From assembly GCF_000143535.2 (NCBI RefSeq), contig NC_037317.1, forward strand, positions 1,922,001 through 1,986,000: 64,000 bases of DNA, written 5' to 3'. The stretch is from Botrytis cinerea B05.10. Lineage: Eukaryota; Ascomycota; Leotiomycetes; Helotiales; Sclerotiniaceae. The notes beneath the pieces are model-generated. The model had not been told where the DNA came from and searched no databases. It saw nothing but the letters and a program-made list of their open reading frames with translations. Of the stretch, positions 34,476-46,518 are shown piece by piece. The translations under genes and the position numbers were made by a program. How positions within the stretch are numbered: the stretch's first letter is position 1; each line of letters begins with the position of its first letter.

Positions 34476-35994
34476 ATGGCGAGAATGAATTCATTGAATA
34501 ACTTGATCTATCTCATTTTCTTTTCGTAAGTTCTTTATCATTGTTAGCATTCAGTCAACTGATAGTATAACTTGCCATAGTGTCCTTCATTTGACTATAG
34601 CTTCCAAACCATCTATAAAAACGGTCACAGTCAACCCATGCACCTTCACTCCAACCACCCCGACATATGTTTCTCCTTCGTCACCTTGCCCAACTATCAC
34701 CATCTCCACTTCTCATACCTCCTGTCCACCAGTAAGTTTATCTTCTAACCCACATATCTCTATTCATCCCAAACAATCTCCTTTTTTTCTTCATCTAAAA
34801 CCTCTGTCCTCGCTCACACAAATCACATTCAGACAACCCCAACATCCTGCTCCCAAAATTTCTGCATCTCCGATGCTTTTATAACAGTCCCTTGCACCTG
34901 TCCCTACTCCGTACCAACCACCACCCTCTACACCCCGTGCCCCTCGGCCTGTTCGCAAACCTGCTACATCGGCCATCAAATCTACCACGAAACATCCTGC
35001 TCCACCACCATCGCTAACTCTCCCACTCCCAGCACAACCACAACCCCCATCATCGACCCCCCAACTTCCCTCACAATACCAACGGGTGGCTCGACACTTT
35101 GTTCCTGCCCCTACTATCCTCCCTACCCCACTTATTGCAATCCGCCCTGTCCAGTTCATACCCCTACCTCGACCTCTACCCTAAGCATCACCACTCAGAC
35201 TCTCCCTACTACTACCCCTACCACCACCCCTAACCTCGTAACCTGCTCCTGTCCCTACTATCCCCCCTACCCTACAAACTGCATCTTCCCCTGTCCAATC
35301 CACACCCCGACAACTGTCATCACGGTCCCAACAACAACATCAACAACAACGGCAATCATCACTTCAGCTCCTAGCTGCGAAAGCATCACGATCACGAGAG
35401 GGGATTCGTGTGCGCCGATTGTTGGGGGGCCGTGTACGAGTCCTGATGTGAGTTTTTCTTCTTCTTTTTCTACGCTCGTATCCTAATCTTGTTCTTGGAA
35501 TTTGGGGAATTTGGTGAATGAAATGGGGTATTGATGGGGAGAAGAAAAGAGAAGAGAAAAACACGAAACAAAAGCTAAGGATAAGATAAAAGAGAAGAAC
35601 CAACTAACCGCGTGGTCAAAAAGTGTATATACCTCTCGACCGTAACCATAAACTGTGGGTGTGGGGGCTCGATTGGCACTGTGACTAGTGAGTTTTCTTC
35701 TTCTTTTATTTTTCTCTTCTTCTCTCATATTCCTGAGCTATTTTCCTGATTGTTATGTGTTGTATTGTATTTCGTTTATCTCCTTTCCCTCTCCTTTCCC
35801 TCTTCTCTCCTCTCCTCTTCCCCTCCTCTCCTCCCCCCTCCCCCAAAAGTTCCCCAAAAGAACCCCCAAGAAAACAAGCTAACAAGCCCCCCAAAAACAA
35901 AGATTGCAAAACGACTTGTGATGGAGCGTGTGGGACCGAGTGGCAGACAGTTGCGTTACCTTGTCCGACGATTCCGATGGGGTTGGAGGTTTGA
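34476..35994 (+). CDS. Secreted Thr/Pro-rich protein with 29 cysteines and duplicated CSCPYYPPYPT module; function unknown
   Basis: Model: exons 34476-34525, 34581-34731, 34833-35447, 35624-35687 and 35903-35994, 323 residues. Each donor is GTAAGT or GTGAGT, each acceptor is AG, and the phases (2,0,0,1) all close to one frame ending in TGA. Residues 1-25 (MARMNSLNNLIYLIFFSVLH onward) form a signal peptide split by intron 1. The mature part is Thr/Pro/Ser rich, a likely O-glycosylation substrate, with 29 cysteines. Two near-identical modules begin CSCPYYPPYPT, end PCP.HTPT and are separated by a Thr/Pro linker; a more divergent relative (CTCPYSVPTTT) precedes them. The C-terminus has CGCGG and CKTTCDGACGTEW. 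No GPI-like hydrophobic tail is seen. I do not recognise the family. A cell-wall or extracellular role, possibly effector-like, is inference only. Exon 3 (615 nt) has no ATG near its start, which hides it from start-codon-based ORF calling. Confidence 0.75.
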
Positions 35995-36448
35995 AGGTAT
36001 GGAGGGTAGGGGCGTGAGGGAGAGGGGGTGAGCGTGCGTGCGTACGTGCGAGGAAGTGAAGGTGGAAGGAAGAAGAGGGGGGATGGAGATGGGTATGAGA
36101 GGAAGCGAGGAAGAGAGAAAGGAGAAAGGAGAGATGAAATGAAAATCAATGAGAAGATTTGAATTCTGATGAATTTGGTTACATGAGTTTATTCATCCAT
36201 TCACTCATCAATTGATTCGTTTATTTGCTAGCCTAGCTAGTGGATATATATTATCCATCTGGATTTCTCCTGCTGTATTTGTATATCTGCACCCTGCTTC
36301 TCAGACTGGGATTTTTTGTTTTTGAATCGCTGTGCTCTGTGATCGTTCATATATCGTATGTATCGCATTTATGGCTTTATTTCCAAAGTTTTTCTGGACA
36401 ACTATAGCGTATGCGCCCGACGACAAAAATGATGTAAATATAGTGCCT
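35995..36448. other. Convergent intergenic region
   Basis: 454 bp between the stops of the secreted protein gene and Cwc24. It is G/A-rich near 36000-36140 and otherwise featureless. Confidence 0.5.
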
Positions 36449-37480
36449 TCACTCCTCTTCCTCTTCCGAACTAACTTCCTCTCCATTCGCAATAGCCTCC
36501 TCTCTAATCCTCTTCGCCCTCTCCCTCTTCTTATCCAGTATCTTCTTCAACCCCTTTGCCACGTTAAAAACACCACTTGTTCCCGCCCCACAAGCTGCGC
36601 AACTCGGATCTTTCCTATATCTCTTCAACGCACAGCTCTCACAGAAATAATGTCCACACTTCGTAATAATCGGATCCTTATATTTCTCCCTACACAATAT
36701 ACACGCAAATGGTATATTCTCCAAGAACGCATCATCTTCCTCCTCTTCCTCATCTCCTTTGCGATCCGCACTTGCAATTTTCGTCCCTCCTAAAGTTTTC
36801 TTTCCTTTCGTCACATTCTCCCATTCTTTATCGAGCTGCCAACCTGCTTTGTAGTCTTCTCGCGCGTGTAGATATTTACAATTGTCTCCGAATCCACAGA
36901 ATCCGGTCGTCTTGTAATCTTTACATACGTCTGGCGCGAAATCTGTGACGGTTATGGTGCGAATATTGGTTGGTGCTTTGACAGGTCCTACGACGCGGTT
37001 GGGGGCGTCAGGATTCTTTTGTATGAATTTCGTGCTGTTTGCCAAACCCTTGTATGTTCCATCTGGGATATCTCCTGTTGAAGGTTTCGAGCGGGATGTG
37101 CCTAGAAGATTTTTGGCTGATAGAGCGTCTGTCGCATTTTCATCATACCAATTGCTAGCTCTAGTTGCGTCGTCAGAGGCGCGAATGACAGTGCTGTGAG
37201 ATGCAGTATATTTTGTAGCGGAGAGATCGGAGGGAGCCGATGAATTATTGTTTGTAGATGATGCGGTTATGGCGCCGGTATTCTTCTTTCTTCGTTTTAT
37301 TCGTCGGCCACTTTCATCTTCTGATGAAGAGTATCCTGATGTATCATCGTCGCTGTCTGCAGGCGGTGGCGTTGCAGCTCTTTTGCGAAAATTGGACTTC
37401 CCTTTTGCTGATCTCTTTTTGAATATAGCTACTGGTTGTGGAGGATTTGGAGCAGCTGTAGAAGGTTCGGCACCATCCAT
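36449..37480 (-). CDS. cwc24: Pre-mRNA-splicing factor Cwc24 (CCCH + RING; RNF113 family)
   Basis: Single exon, 343 residues; the ATG at 37480 starts MDGAEPSTAAPNPPQPVAIF. The N-terminal third is disordered with RRIKRRKK as a likely nuclear signal. A CCCH zinc finger at about 186-205 has spacing C-x8-C-x5-C-x3-H (DVCKDYKTTGFCGFGDNCKYLH region). A C3HC4 RING at about 260-298 includes FACILCREKYKDPIITKCGH, YFCESC and CAACG. This pair in this order defines Cwc24/RNF113A, which joins the spliceosome around Prp2-dependent activation and protects the 5' splice site (family knowledge). The tail is acidic (SSEEEEE). It is one of the few intronless genes in the window. A frame extension upstream of 37480 has no homologous content and was not used. 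Confidence 0.93.
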   Translation of the reverse strand: MDGAEPSTAAPNPPQPVAIFKKRSAKGKSNFRKRAATPPPADSDDDTSGYSSSEDESGRRIKRRKKNTGAITASSTNNNSSAPSDLSATKYTASHSTVIRASDDATRASNWYDENATDALSAKNLLGTSRSKPSTGDIPDGTYKGLANSTKFIQKNPDAPNRVVGPVKAPTNIRTITVTDFAPDVCKDYKTTGFCGFGDNCKYLHAREDYKAGWQLDKEWENVTKGKKTLGGTKIASADRKGDEEEEEDDAFLENIPFACILCREKYKDPIITKCGHYFCESCALKRYRKDPSCAACGAGTSGVFNVAKGLKKILDKKRERAKRIREEAIANGEEVSSEEEEE

Positions 37481-39520
37481 GGTTTGCTTGTTTGTTTGTC
37501 TCTTTAAATCGTGTTGAGTTTTGATGAAGCTAATTGATGGTGCGTTGATGCAGTCAGTTGACCAGGTCAATGGATGAAGTCAATTGATGGATCAGTTGAT
37601 GATGTCCGTTCTATGTGAGTGATGAGTGAGTTCGTCTGTGTATTCACAAAAGGCTGAGAAATTAAGAAAGGTCAAAGCTGGAGCTTATCAAGCCACACTA
37701 TTAGGTAATCAGCCTTATCCGCTTGCAGCCTCAGGCATGATTCGCGAGACCTCGGGACGGGAAGCTTTAGAACATTCCATTTGGGAGGTCTTGGTGTTCC
37801 CGCTAATATCCATGGATCGATTGGATGGATTTGCTTCAAGTGCGATCCTGGAAGATGGATCCTGTACACGAGGGATCCTGAATGCCATCGAATGGTCACT
37901 GGTAACTTGCAAGAGTGTCGGCCCGCAGCTAGATTGATTCAGCATTTCTCCTCGATTTGGTACAAGGGATTAGCTTGCATTAAGGTATAACTTTCTTTCT
38001 CATCCCAAGTATCGAGTGCCACACTAGGAAAACATCACTCCAAACAAACATGGAATCCTCATCATAATTTTAGTTTCTTATGCAAACCTTGATGCAAGCC
38101 TTTCCGATAGTTGACGTTTCCCCCTCTTTAGCCCAGGCACACGTTGTTTGGCTGATAAGTCTTTTGTGTGATGGATGGTGTTGCCCTCTCCCCCGTTGCT
38201 ATTTTGATTTGGATACGCGTTGTTTATCTTCACGCCAATCGACATGCTTGGATGCATTTGTTGTTCCTGACGTTTGGGTGTTGTCCAATGGCTTACGGAC
38301 AGCAGAAGTGGAAACATACACGTAAAGAAGAGTGGCTTCTGCGATAGGAAGCTCGCTATCCCACTTGGCTCATGAGGCTGTTGACAACAATCAATTGGCA
38401 ATCTCAGGATGTGCCATTGGCTGAGATGGGCAGAAGAGGTGGATGGACTTGTGAATGAATGAATGAAAGAACATACCTGCCTCCCCACCTACCCACCTGT
38501 CTATCTACCTATGCCGCTGGAATAAATAAACACAAAAGGAAACAATTAAAATAAACAAATGCATAAACATAAAACAGCGCTAGAAATACATGGGCGGTCT
38601 TCTAACCAAATTCACTTAAGACTTAGACTTACTTCACTCTACTCTTGCATCCTTGACCGTCATGAGTTTTGCCTCTTGATTGAAGTGAAGCGAGAAGAAC
38701 TTGTGAACCTGAACCTCGCTCATCCCTCCCCCTCGAACCACGACATTCAACCGGGAGAGAGAGAGAAAGAGAGAGAGAGAGACCTTACATTCTCACCTCT
38801 CTGTTGTGATCTTGCGTGTTCATACAACACAGTCCACTCATTATTTTCCTACTTAATTAATTTCTCCCCTTCTTTTCCTCTTCGTCTTCCTGTTCGTCCA
38901 GTCAGTCCCGGCTCAAGATACCTTTGTTTAAACTTCTTTTGAACGGATCGCTTTGACGGTTTTTCTCCAACTGCTATCCGTACCATTGAAATCAAGGTGC
39001 CAATAAAAGATTTAAAGTTACTGGATTTGCTGGATTTGCTGCACATTTACCACTTTAGTCGCGTCAAGATAAGCAAAAAAAAGAAACCCCCCGATATCCT
39101 GTACCCAGGCGGTTCAAATCCGTACGGCACCGATCATATATCAACACGCGAACCTCTTGCCCCTGGCTTCCCCAAGATTGCTCAAGTTCCCCGATCAACA
39201 CATCGAAGATCGGACTAAGCTGGTTCAACATACAACATACAACATACATTATACTACTTCTGCTTCTACTTCTACTTCTCCTCCTACTTATTATACCACT
39301 ACAAATCACCCTGCCTGTGGTGCAACGTCATTTATTCTCGTCGGACAGATTAATCTTGGTACCGCATTTGTTTCCTCCGATCTACGAATACGAATTAGTC
39401 CGGCACTTTTCGAGGGGCCCCAAGTCCTACCTGGGCGCAGAGGGTTTCTCAATCTACAAGACTTGTCTTTAATTCAAAATCATTCTATCCTTTCCTGCAC
39501 ATAAAATTGCGGTCACCATA
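37481..39520. other. Divergent intergenic region, Cwc24 / Num1-like
   Basis: About 2.0 kb. It includes a short Cys-containing ORF at about 37781-37990 (see findings), a GA-rich run at 38755-38785, and C/T-rich sequence with CTTCTACTTCTACTTCTCCTCC (near 39255-39290) leading into the start at 39521, probably the 5' leader. No other gene recognised. Confidence 0.45.
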
Positions 39521-42500
39521 ATGTCGACCTCTTTGGCGACGGATCATCCGTCAATACTGTCCGACGCTGGAGATAGTAGCAGTAGCAATGATCCATTCTT
39601 GTCTCCTCCTTCAGTTTTGAGCGGCCACCGATTTTCTCATTTCGATAAACAACTATTTGCGCTTGGCCCTTCAACATCCCCCGAACAAGCCAAACGAGCG
39701 CTAGAAGCACATCTTGCAGAGACGGAACGAAGAATCCAGGAGGCTTCAAACCTCGGCACAACCCTTCTACAACAGAGAAAAGATTTGGGAGAGCGCTTGA
39801 AGGAAGTTGAGAAACAACAGAGTGAAGGAGACATCACCCCCGAGTTGCGACAGAAATTGGTTGACATTGAGAGAGAATATAATGAAGTTGGAAGGGAGAC
39901 AGCTAGAGCCTTCTTACCAAAGTCAAGAGTACCCAGCAGCGAGATGGGGTCATCGCCTTTTACTGATAAGGTATAGATAGATTCATGGTTACATCAAATT
40001 TACCATTACTAACACAATGTAGCGTTCCGCAAGCCCTTCCAAGTTCGAAAGTCAAACAACTGCTACTGCTTCTCCTTCCAAATTCAATGTTCCCAGTCGA
40101 AAGCAGCGAAATCAACCTGCGAATAGGGTACATGATATCGAATTCGCGACAGAAATTAGTACCTCCTTGCTGGCACAAGTGCGGCATCTACAATCACTTC
40201 TAGCAGAGAAGGAAGAATCTCTTAAGACTGTTGCGCTCGAAAAGTCTAGGTTGGAAATCGAAGCTGAAGGTTTTACTCAACGTTTGAGGAGTCTTGATGA
40301 GAGCGAAAATAGATACAAGGACGAGAATTGGAACCTAGAAACCCAAATTCATGAACATTTGGCTACGCAGAAAGAGGCCTCGGAACGCGAAAAGAGGTTA
40401 ACGCAGAACCTAAGCCTTTTACAGGCCGAAAAGAGCGCAACGCAAAAGGAATTGGACGAGATCAAGTTAACTCATGCGAAACTCCAAGATCAACACGCGT
40501 CCACAGTAAAGCATCTTGATGTCGAATTGGGAACTGCTAAGCGAAGCTTGACGATCTTCGAAACCGAAAAGGGGGCTCTCCAGAAGAAGGTTGAAGAATT
40601 GATGGGTCAAAATTCAGAGCTCGCGCGAGCAGTAGCACATCATCGAGGACGAGTAGAAGAGGGTGAGGCGTCTAATGGTAGTGGTGAGGAAGAACCTCAG
40701 ACAACAACCGATAACAACACCCCTGAACACTCTCCACCTCCGTCGCCGATCAAAATGACTCCTAGACATAGTATGCTAGAATCGGAAACTTTAAAGAGCT
40801 CTCTTCATCACGCCCATAGAATGATTCAAAACCTGAAGGGTAACATTCACAGAGAGAAAACCGAAAAGTTGGAACTAAAGCGTATGTTGCAAGAGGCTAG
40901 AGATGAGATTGAGGTGGCGCGACGAGGTGAACCACAGGTAGACTCCCCTGGACCGAGGAGAGCCCGAAAGAATGCTCCTATTCAAGCCAAGAAGCCATTC
41001 AAGGTGGGCCAACTTGGTGGTATTAGGAATAGTAGAAGTGAAGTCTTGATTGAAGAGGATCAAGAAGATCACTTTGAGGACATTGACTGGGAGGATGATC
41101 ATGAACAACCAAGTCCTAGTCGTGGTGCCCGCTCTATGGGAGCTAGTTCTGGTGCTGCTATTGCAGCTTCTATGGCAGCTGGCATTGCCAAATCTTCTCA
41201 TAACCTTTTTGGAAGCTCCACCGAACAAAGTGATGCTTTTGAAACGGCAAATGAACGTTCTACAGAGACAGAAGATTTCCAGACTGGTGTAGAAGATATG
41301 ACTGGCGCGGATGATACAGACACAGAAACAGAGAAGGGCGGTACTATTCGGGCAAAGGCTTCACGTCAATCCATTGCTTTATCGAAGGCTGGTAACCGTG
41401 ATTCTTTCCTAAGCACTGCTTCAACATCTGAGGATGAATACATGTACGAAGATGCAAAGACGCCTGGTATCCATCCACAACGATTAAGACTTAAAGTCAG
41501 CCGAAATGGCAATCGTCGTTCACGTGTTGCTAGCGATGACGCTAAAGCGGAAAGTCCAATTGACTTTGTCGATGATAATCACGGTCCTCCTAAGCCGGCT
41601 GGACAAAGCTTGTTTGCAGAATTGGGCGAATTAGGAAGTGATGATGAATCTGTTGCTTCTGGTCCTCCTAGTCGCTATGCATCAAGGGGTAACACTCCAC
41701 AGTCATCGAGACCCAGCACCGCTAGGAATGTTTCTGCTGCGATTAATATACCGCCAGTACCAAGAATACCAATGATCGATTCTGCTATGATGACCGATCC
41801 TTGGGAGCCAGAGCCAAATACACAAACGACAAGTGTGCCGATATTGTCAGGCCTTACCGGTGCCGCACTTGGAGCTGCTGGCGGTGTTGCCGCTGCATTA
41901 GGTTTTAATAAAGAGCATGATCGAGCTATGTCACCTGAACCTGAATTTAACTCTCAAGTTGTTCAACCTACAATCGATGCTTCAAATAACGAGCCCCTGA
42001 TAAAGGAAAGCCAGTCAATAGTTTCACATCCACACACCGAGCCTCAGACGTCTGGCACATCTCCAGAAGCTGAGGCTACCGAGTCTAAACTAACGGAAGA
42101 AGCTTATCCTGTTTCTTCCAAATATCCGGGCAGACCGCCAATGTCTGATGCTGCTCATCAATGGCACGATGAACAAATGAAACAGCAAGCAGATGGTTTA
42201 CTAAAGGTTCAACCACAGCACGATGTAATACGTCCAGTGTCTACAACATACAGCGATATGAGTTCACAATATGACAATGAACTCATTGACGAAAAATTAG
42301 ACAAATTCCCATCGCCTCCAATCTCGAGTGCCAATCCATTGACGATGTCTACAATTCAATCTGAACATATTGAAGCTGAACCAATTCCAGAAGTTGAACC
42401 AGTAGAAGCTGCTCCATTGACATTATCCACGATCCATTCAGAGCAGATCAACGCCGAGCCGATTCCGATTGAGCCATTGACGATGTCCACTATTCAATCT

Positions 42501-44772
42501 GAACACGTCGAGCCAATTGTTATTGAGGATATTCGCTCAGAACCATCCACTTTACCTGCTGTTCTACCTGATGTTCTCCCATCTACTCCAAAACGCTCAC
42601 CAAGACTCGATTACTTTTCAATGTCTCCAGGGTTGGGTTTCTCTACCATCCAATCGGTTGATACGGAACCCATTGCACCTCCTACTCCAAAAAGTCCAAA
42701 GAGAGACGGTGTTATGCTCTCTAGATTCCCAGCTTCGGAAAGTAAATCTGTTGTTGAAGATAAATCAGAAGCCATATCTCCTGTTGTGGAGACTAAATCT
42801 ATAGATCAACCCAAGTCAGAGGAGTCCAGATCGAAAGATGAGCCACATACACCAAAGACCGGCTTCATGAGTTCCGTTTTTGGTGGCTGGAATAAAAAGC
42901 AGCCTAGTGCGCCAATTATTGCTGAAGATGAAACTCGTCAATCGCCAAACCAATCGCCAGTAGCAGAAACACCAGAATCTCAACGACCATTTAAATCAAT
43001 ATCGGGCAATACCACCGAACGATCTCCCAAGAAGCCTCGTGTTGCGATGACAGACGAAAGTTCCCAAACTGCATTGACAGCAGAACAAATCGACCAACTG
43101 CTCAACAAGAGTACGAGGCAGGATACCATTCTCACAGAGGACGGACAGAAGTCTAATGTTCAATCTTTGCCACACTCTATTGTCATCCCTGTAGCTCTCA
43201 AATCTCACAAGTCACAAGAGAGTATTGGCAGCGTTGGTCGTTCAAAAGCAAAGAGTCCTGACACCGAATCTTCCGTGGACTCCATGACTGCGAGAAGACC
43301 TACAAGCTCCGGAAGTGGTAGGAATGCATCAATTACAAGCATTCACCCACCTCTACCCTCAGATCATAAGCAAGTCATTGCTGCTGCTGCTCAACGTACA
43401 GGTTCTGCAAATGGACCAGTTGATCACAGACAACTCACTACACTTCCTGAAGACCAACAACATCAAGAACAGCCAAAACGTACCGGATCCTCCACTAGCG
43501 CGGGTACAGGTGCCATGGGTCCTCCTCCAATACCATCTAGTCATAAGAATCGACCCAAGACCCCAAATTCTCAAGCTCACGGATCTATGAAGATAATCTC
43601 AACTTCAAAGTATAGAAATCAATCTACTGAGCGTGATGTTGTACACTCTCCAACTGGCACAGGAAGATCAAGGCACTCCTCAGTATCTTCATTCGCATCT
43701 GAGGTGGATACTCGCTTCAATTTACGTACTGGAGTTCCAATGCCACAAGGCGTAGAACCAAGTACTGATCCCAGGATGATTAATGCTATTACTCAAACCA
43801 TGATTGGTGAGTATCTTTGGAAGTATACTCGCAAAGCTGGTCGTGGTGGAATGTCAGAAAATCGTCACCGACGTTATTTCTGGGTTCATCCATACACAAG
43901 AACATTGTATTGGAGTGATAGAGATCCTTCAACTGCTGGTCGTTCGGAGTTAAAGGCAAAGAGTGTAGCGATTGAAGCTGTTCGAGTTGTTACTGATGAT
44001 AATCCCATGCCACCTGGATTACATCGTAAGAGCTTGGTTATCTTAACACCCGGTCGAACTGTTCAATTTACTGCTAGCACAGGACAACGTCATGAAACTT
44101 GGTTCAACGCATTATCATACTTACTTCTGCGCACAGGAGAAGATGCCGTTTCTGATACTGTTGAAGTCTCGGGAGCGCTGACAAGTGAAGATGTTGATGA
44201 GTTCAATCCTGGATATGGTCATGCACACCTAGGTAGCAGACGAGGAGCTCCATCTCTTTCCTCATACAACAGTAGGACTACTCGTAATGACTCGCCAATA
44301 AGCAAGGATAGAAGGTATTCTACCATGCATCCTCGTTTAACCTCAAGATCATCAAGGCCAACTTTAGCTTCAAACACTTTCTCTCGACTTAGCAGCTACC
44401 TATTACCTGGCGATGGAAGTAAATCTTTCTCTGGTCGAAGGAGCCGAAGTGTTAATGGGGCCCAAAGCATTTATGAAGCTAGTGAGGTTCATGATAGTGC
44501 TGAGGATTTGAGAGAACAAATCGAAAGAGAGGATCGGGAATCTGACAGATTAGAGAACGTACGAGCATGTTGCGATGGTAAGTTTTAAATGTAATATTGC
44601 ATCCAAAGATCTATCTAACTTTGTGATAGGCAAACATGATGTTGGACATCTTCATCATGAGACTCCAAAAGGTCGCCGAACTATGAGTGCGGCATCTGGC
44701 TCTTATGGACAGACACATCGTGCTCCAAGCCGAACTAGCCAAAGGCCTAGTGAACCAACTCAACAGACATAA
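39521..44772 (+). CDS. apsA: Num1/ApsA-like cortical anchor protein with C-terminal PH domain
   Basis: Model: exons 39521-39970, 40023-44577 and 44630-44772, 1715 residues. Residues about 60-120 and 190-400 are long coiled coils (AKRALEAHLAETERRIQEAS; ATEISTSLLAQVRHLQSLLAEKEE). The middle is disordered, with a Gly/Ala-rich hydrophobic stretch (AALGAAGGVAAALGF) and tandem STIQSEH repeats near 765-840. A PH domain at about 1410-1525 begins GEYLWKYTRKAGR and includes RYFWVHPYTRTLYWSDRD and RHETWFNALSYLLLR. This is the Num1 / Mcp5 / ApsA (anucleate primary sterigmata A) organisation: PH binding to PI(4,5)P2 at the cortex, coiled coil binding dynein and mitochondria, giving nuclear positioning (family knowledge). 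The start is chosen as the first ATG in the open frame. It pairs functionally with RO10 at 17.8 kb, though the two are unlinked in transcription. Confidence 0.9.
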
Positions 44773-45764
44773 TTTCTTAATCAACGATCAGTTGTCTAGA
44801 TGCAATCACAATTATAAAAAACTTTTACGAACTCATGCCACTTCTTGAATTTTACTTTCGCCCAACTCGATCCAAAAAAAAAACAAGACCCGTTTCCACC
44901 TTCATTTTCGGCAAAGAATGTCTAACGGCTGCCAGGACAACTTCCAAACCTATCTCATTTGTTATACTTTTCTTCATTCGTCTATCCATTCATCCATTTA
45001 TCAATTTTCATAGTTCCTTCCGTCTACTGTCGCCATTGTTTGTCGTTCTTTGGGGGTTAAGTTAATGATATCTTTTCAGGCGAAGGAGTTATTTTTGGCC
45101 ATTATTTTTCGATGGACTCTGGGGGGCTTCTTAGTGCACTGTGATAGCGGGTGGGCAAACGGTGCTATGCGAAATTGTTTCTTGTATTGTGGGATGCATT
45201 TTATCAATTTATCTCCCCCGAAATGCATAGGGGGTACGGAGCGTAGATAGATGTATGGAATGGAATGGACGGACGGATGAGGGAAATCTTTTTTAACTAC
45301 ATTTTCTTGTGTTGTGGATGGGTAACCTTTTACTAAGTGTATTTGAGAGGAATTAAATACAATAAACTGAATTTTGAGATTGAAAACGAAAATGATGAGA
45401 ATCTGTTTCACTTAATGTAATCTAAACTGAACTGACAGACTTGGCTCTGATTCGAGGAAGTTAACTAATGTGATACTTTTCGTAGTTGGGTGGACGTAAC
45501 CTTAGGCGGAAGTTGGTTTCCTAGCGATCGGCATCTCTAGTCTTCAGCATGCAACGCTTGTACTCCTGCTGTAAAAGAGTAGAAGGTGGTAGAGATCACA
45601 CAAGAAAAGCCTTCGCATATACCATAGTCAACCTAATAGCTATGCATAGCGATTGGAGGTGAATCACTACATAGCGACAGCGAGGTGCGGGGACGCACTT
45701 GGGGCTTACAGTAACCATGCACAACTATTCATCGGTTTCAAAAATCACACTAAAAACAGACATT

Positions 45765-46140
45765 TTGCCCTATTTAGAATTATAAAAAAGAAATATTTAA
45801 AATCATTGAATTTAATTAAATTTTTGAATATGATTTTATTTTATAACAAAGAATATACTATTCAAAATTCTATAAATTTAAAATAAATATATATTGATAT
45901 TTATAAAATTGAATTAATATCAAAAGAAAAGTTCTTGATTTTTACTTATTTTATTAATAAATTTCAATATTTTCAATTTCTATCAACTTTCTATATATAT
46001 TTCATAATGAATAAAAATCTTAAAAATAAATGGTATTTCTTTTCTCAAATTTCAAATGAAACTGAGTAATTTGATATAAGATTTATTAGTATATATATTA
46101 TATCCATTTAATAAAATACAAATGATTTATATGAGTTTTG
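45765..46140. other. AT-rich block, possible RIP-degraded or organelle-derived DNA
   Basis: Nearly all A/T with TTAAAT/ATATAT motifs and few C or G. Composition differs sharply from both sides. It could be a repeat degraded by repeat-induced point mutation or an inserted mitochondrial fragment. No ORF is credible. Confidence 0.5.
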
Positions 46141-46154
46141 GTGCAATTTTGGTG

Positions 46155-46518
46155 TTCGGCAAACAGCTGTGCCCTAGTACTGTAAATCACACAACGTAGG
46201 AGGTCAAAATTAAAAGGGAGTGAAACAGATGCATTTTCGGTCTACAGGAGAATAACCACTCGGTAATAAATCATGTTATCGAGAAAGCTTCTAATTAGAT
46301 TGGGTTGGTTTGATTCATAAAGATGTAGGTTCATTGGTCCGGCTTACAAGGAGTTTGCCCTAGCGTCGCAAGGACTGTTGCCGAGGACCGCTCGGTAATG
46401 TAGTGAGTGGGCTCTGTGAGGTGACGTCGTGAGGACATTATTTCTTTGATTTTGAGTGATTTGGTGACCCGGTTCTTCCGTACAGTGAGTGAGGGGGTCT
46501 TCAGGTGCTGTCACAAAT
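46155..46518 (-). mobile_element. Possible solo-LTR or retroelement relic (tentative)
   Basis: On the minus strand the segment opens TGTGACAGCACCTGAAGACC at 46518 and runs toward GTACTAGGGCACAGCTGTTTG near 46160. A TG start, a non-coding body and the adjoining AT-rich block fit a long terminal repeat, but I cannot see a matching second copy, clear CA end or target-site duplication in this window. Confidence 0.25.

Noticed and set aside
34791..35159. 122-codon Gly-rich minus-strand ORF
   Set aside because: Antisense of exon 3 of the cysteine-rich gene; Gly/Cys content mirrors the Pro/Thr codons.
35706..36149. 147-codon minus-strand ORF
   Set aside because: Antisense to the C-terminal exons and intron of the secreted protein gene; composition reflects C/T-rich intron sequence.
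39090..39135. GGCGGTTCAAATCCG resembling a tRNA T-arm
   Set aside because: The T-stem has mispairs, and no matching acceptor, D-arm or anticodon arm is found upstream.
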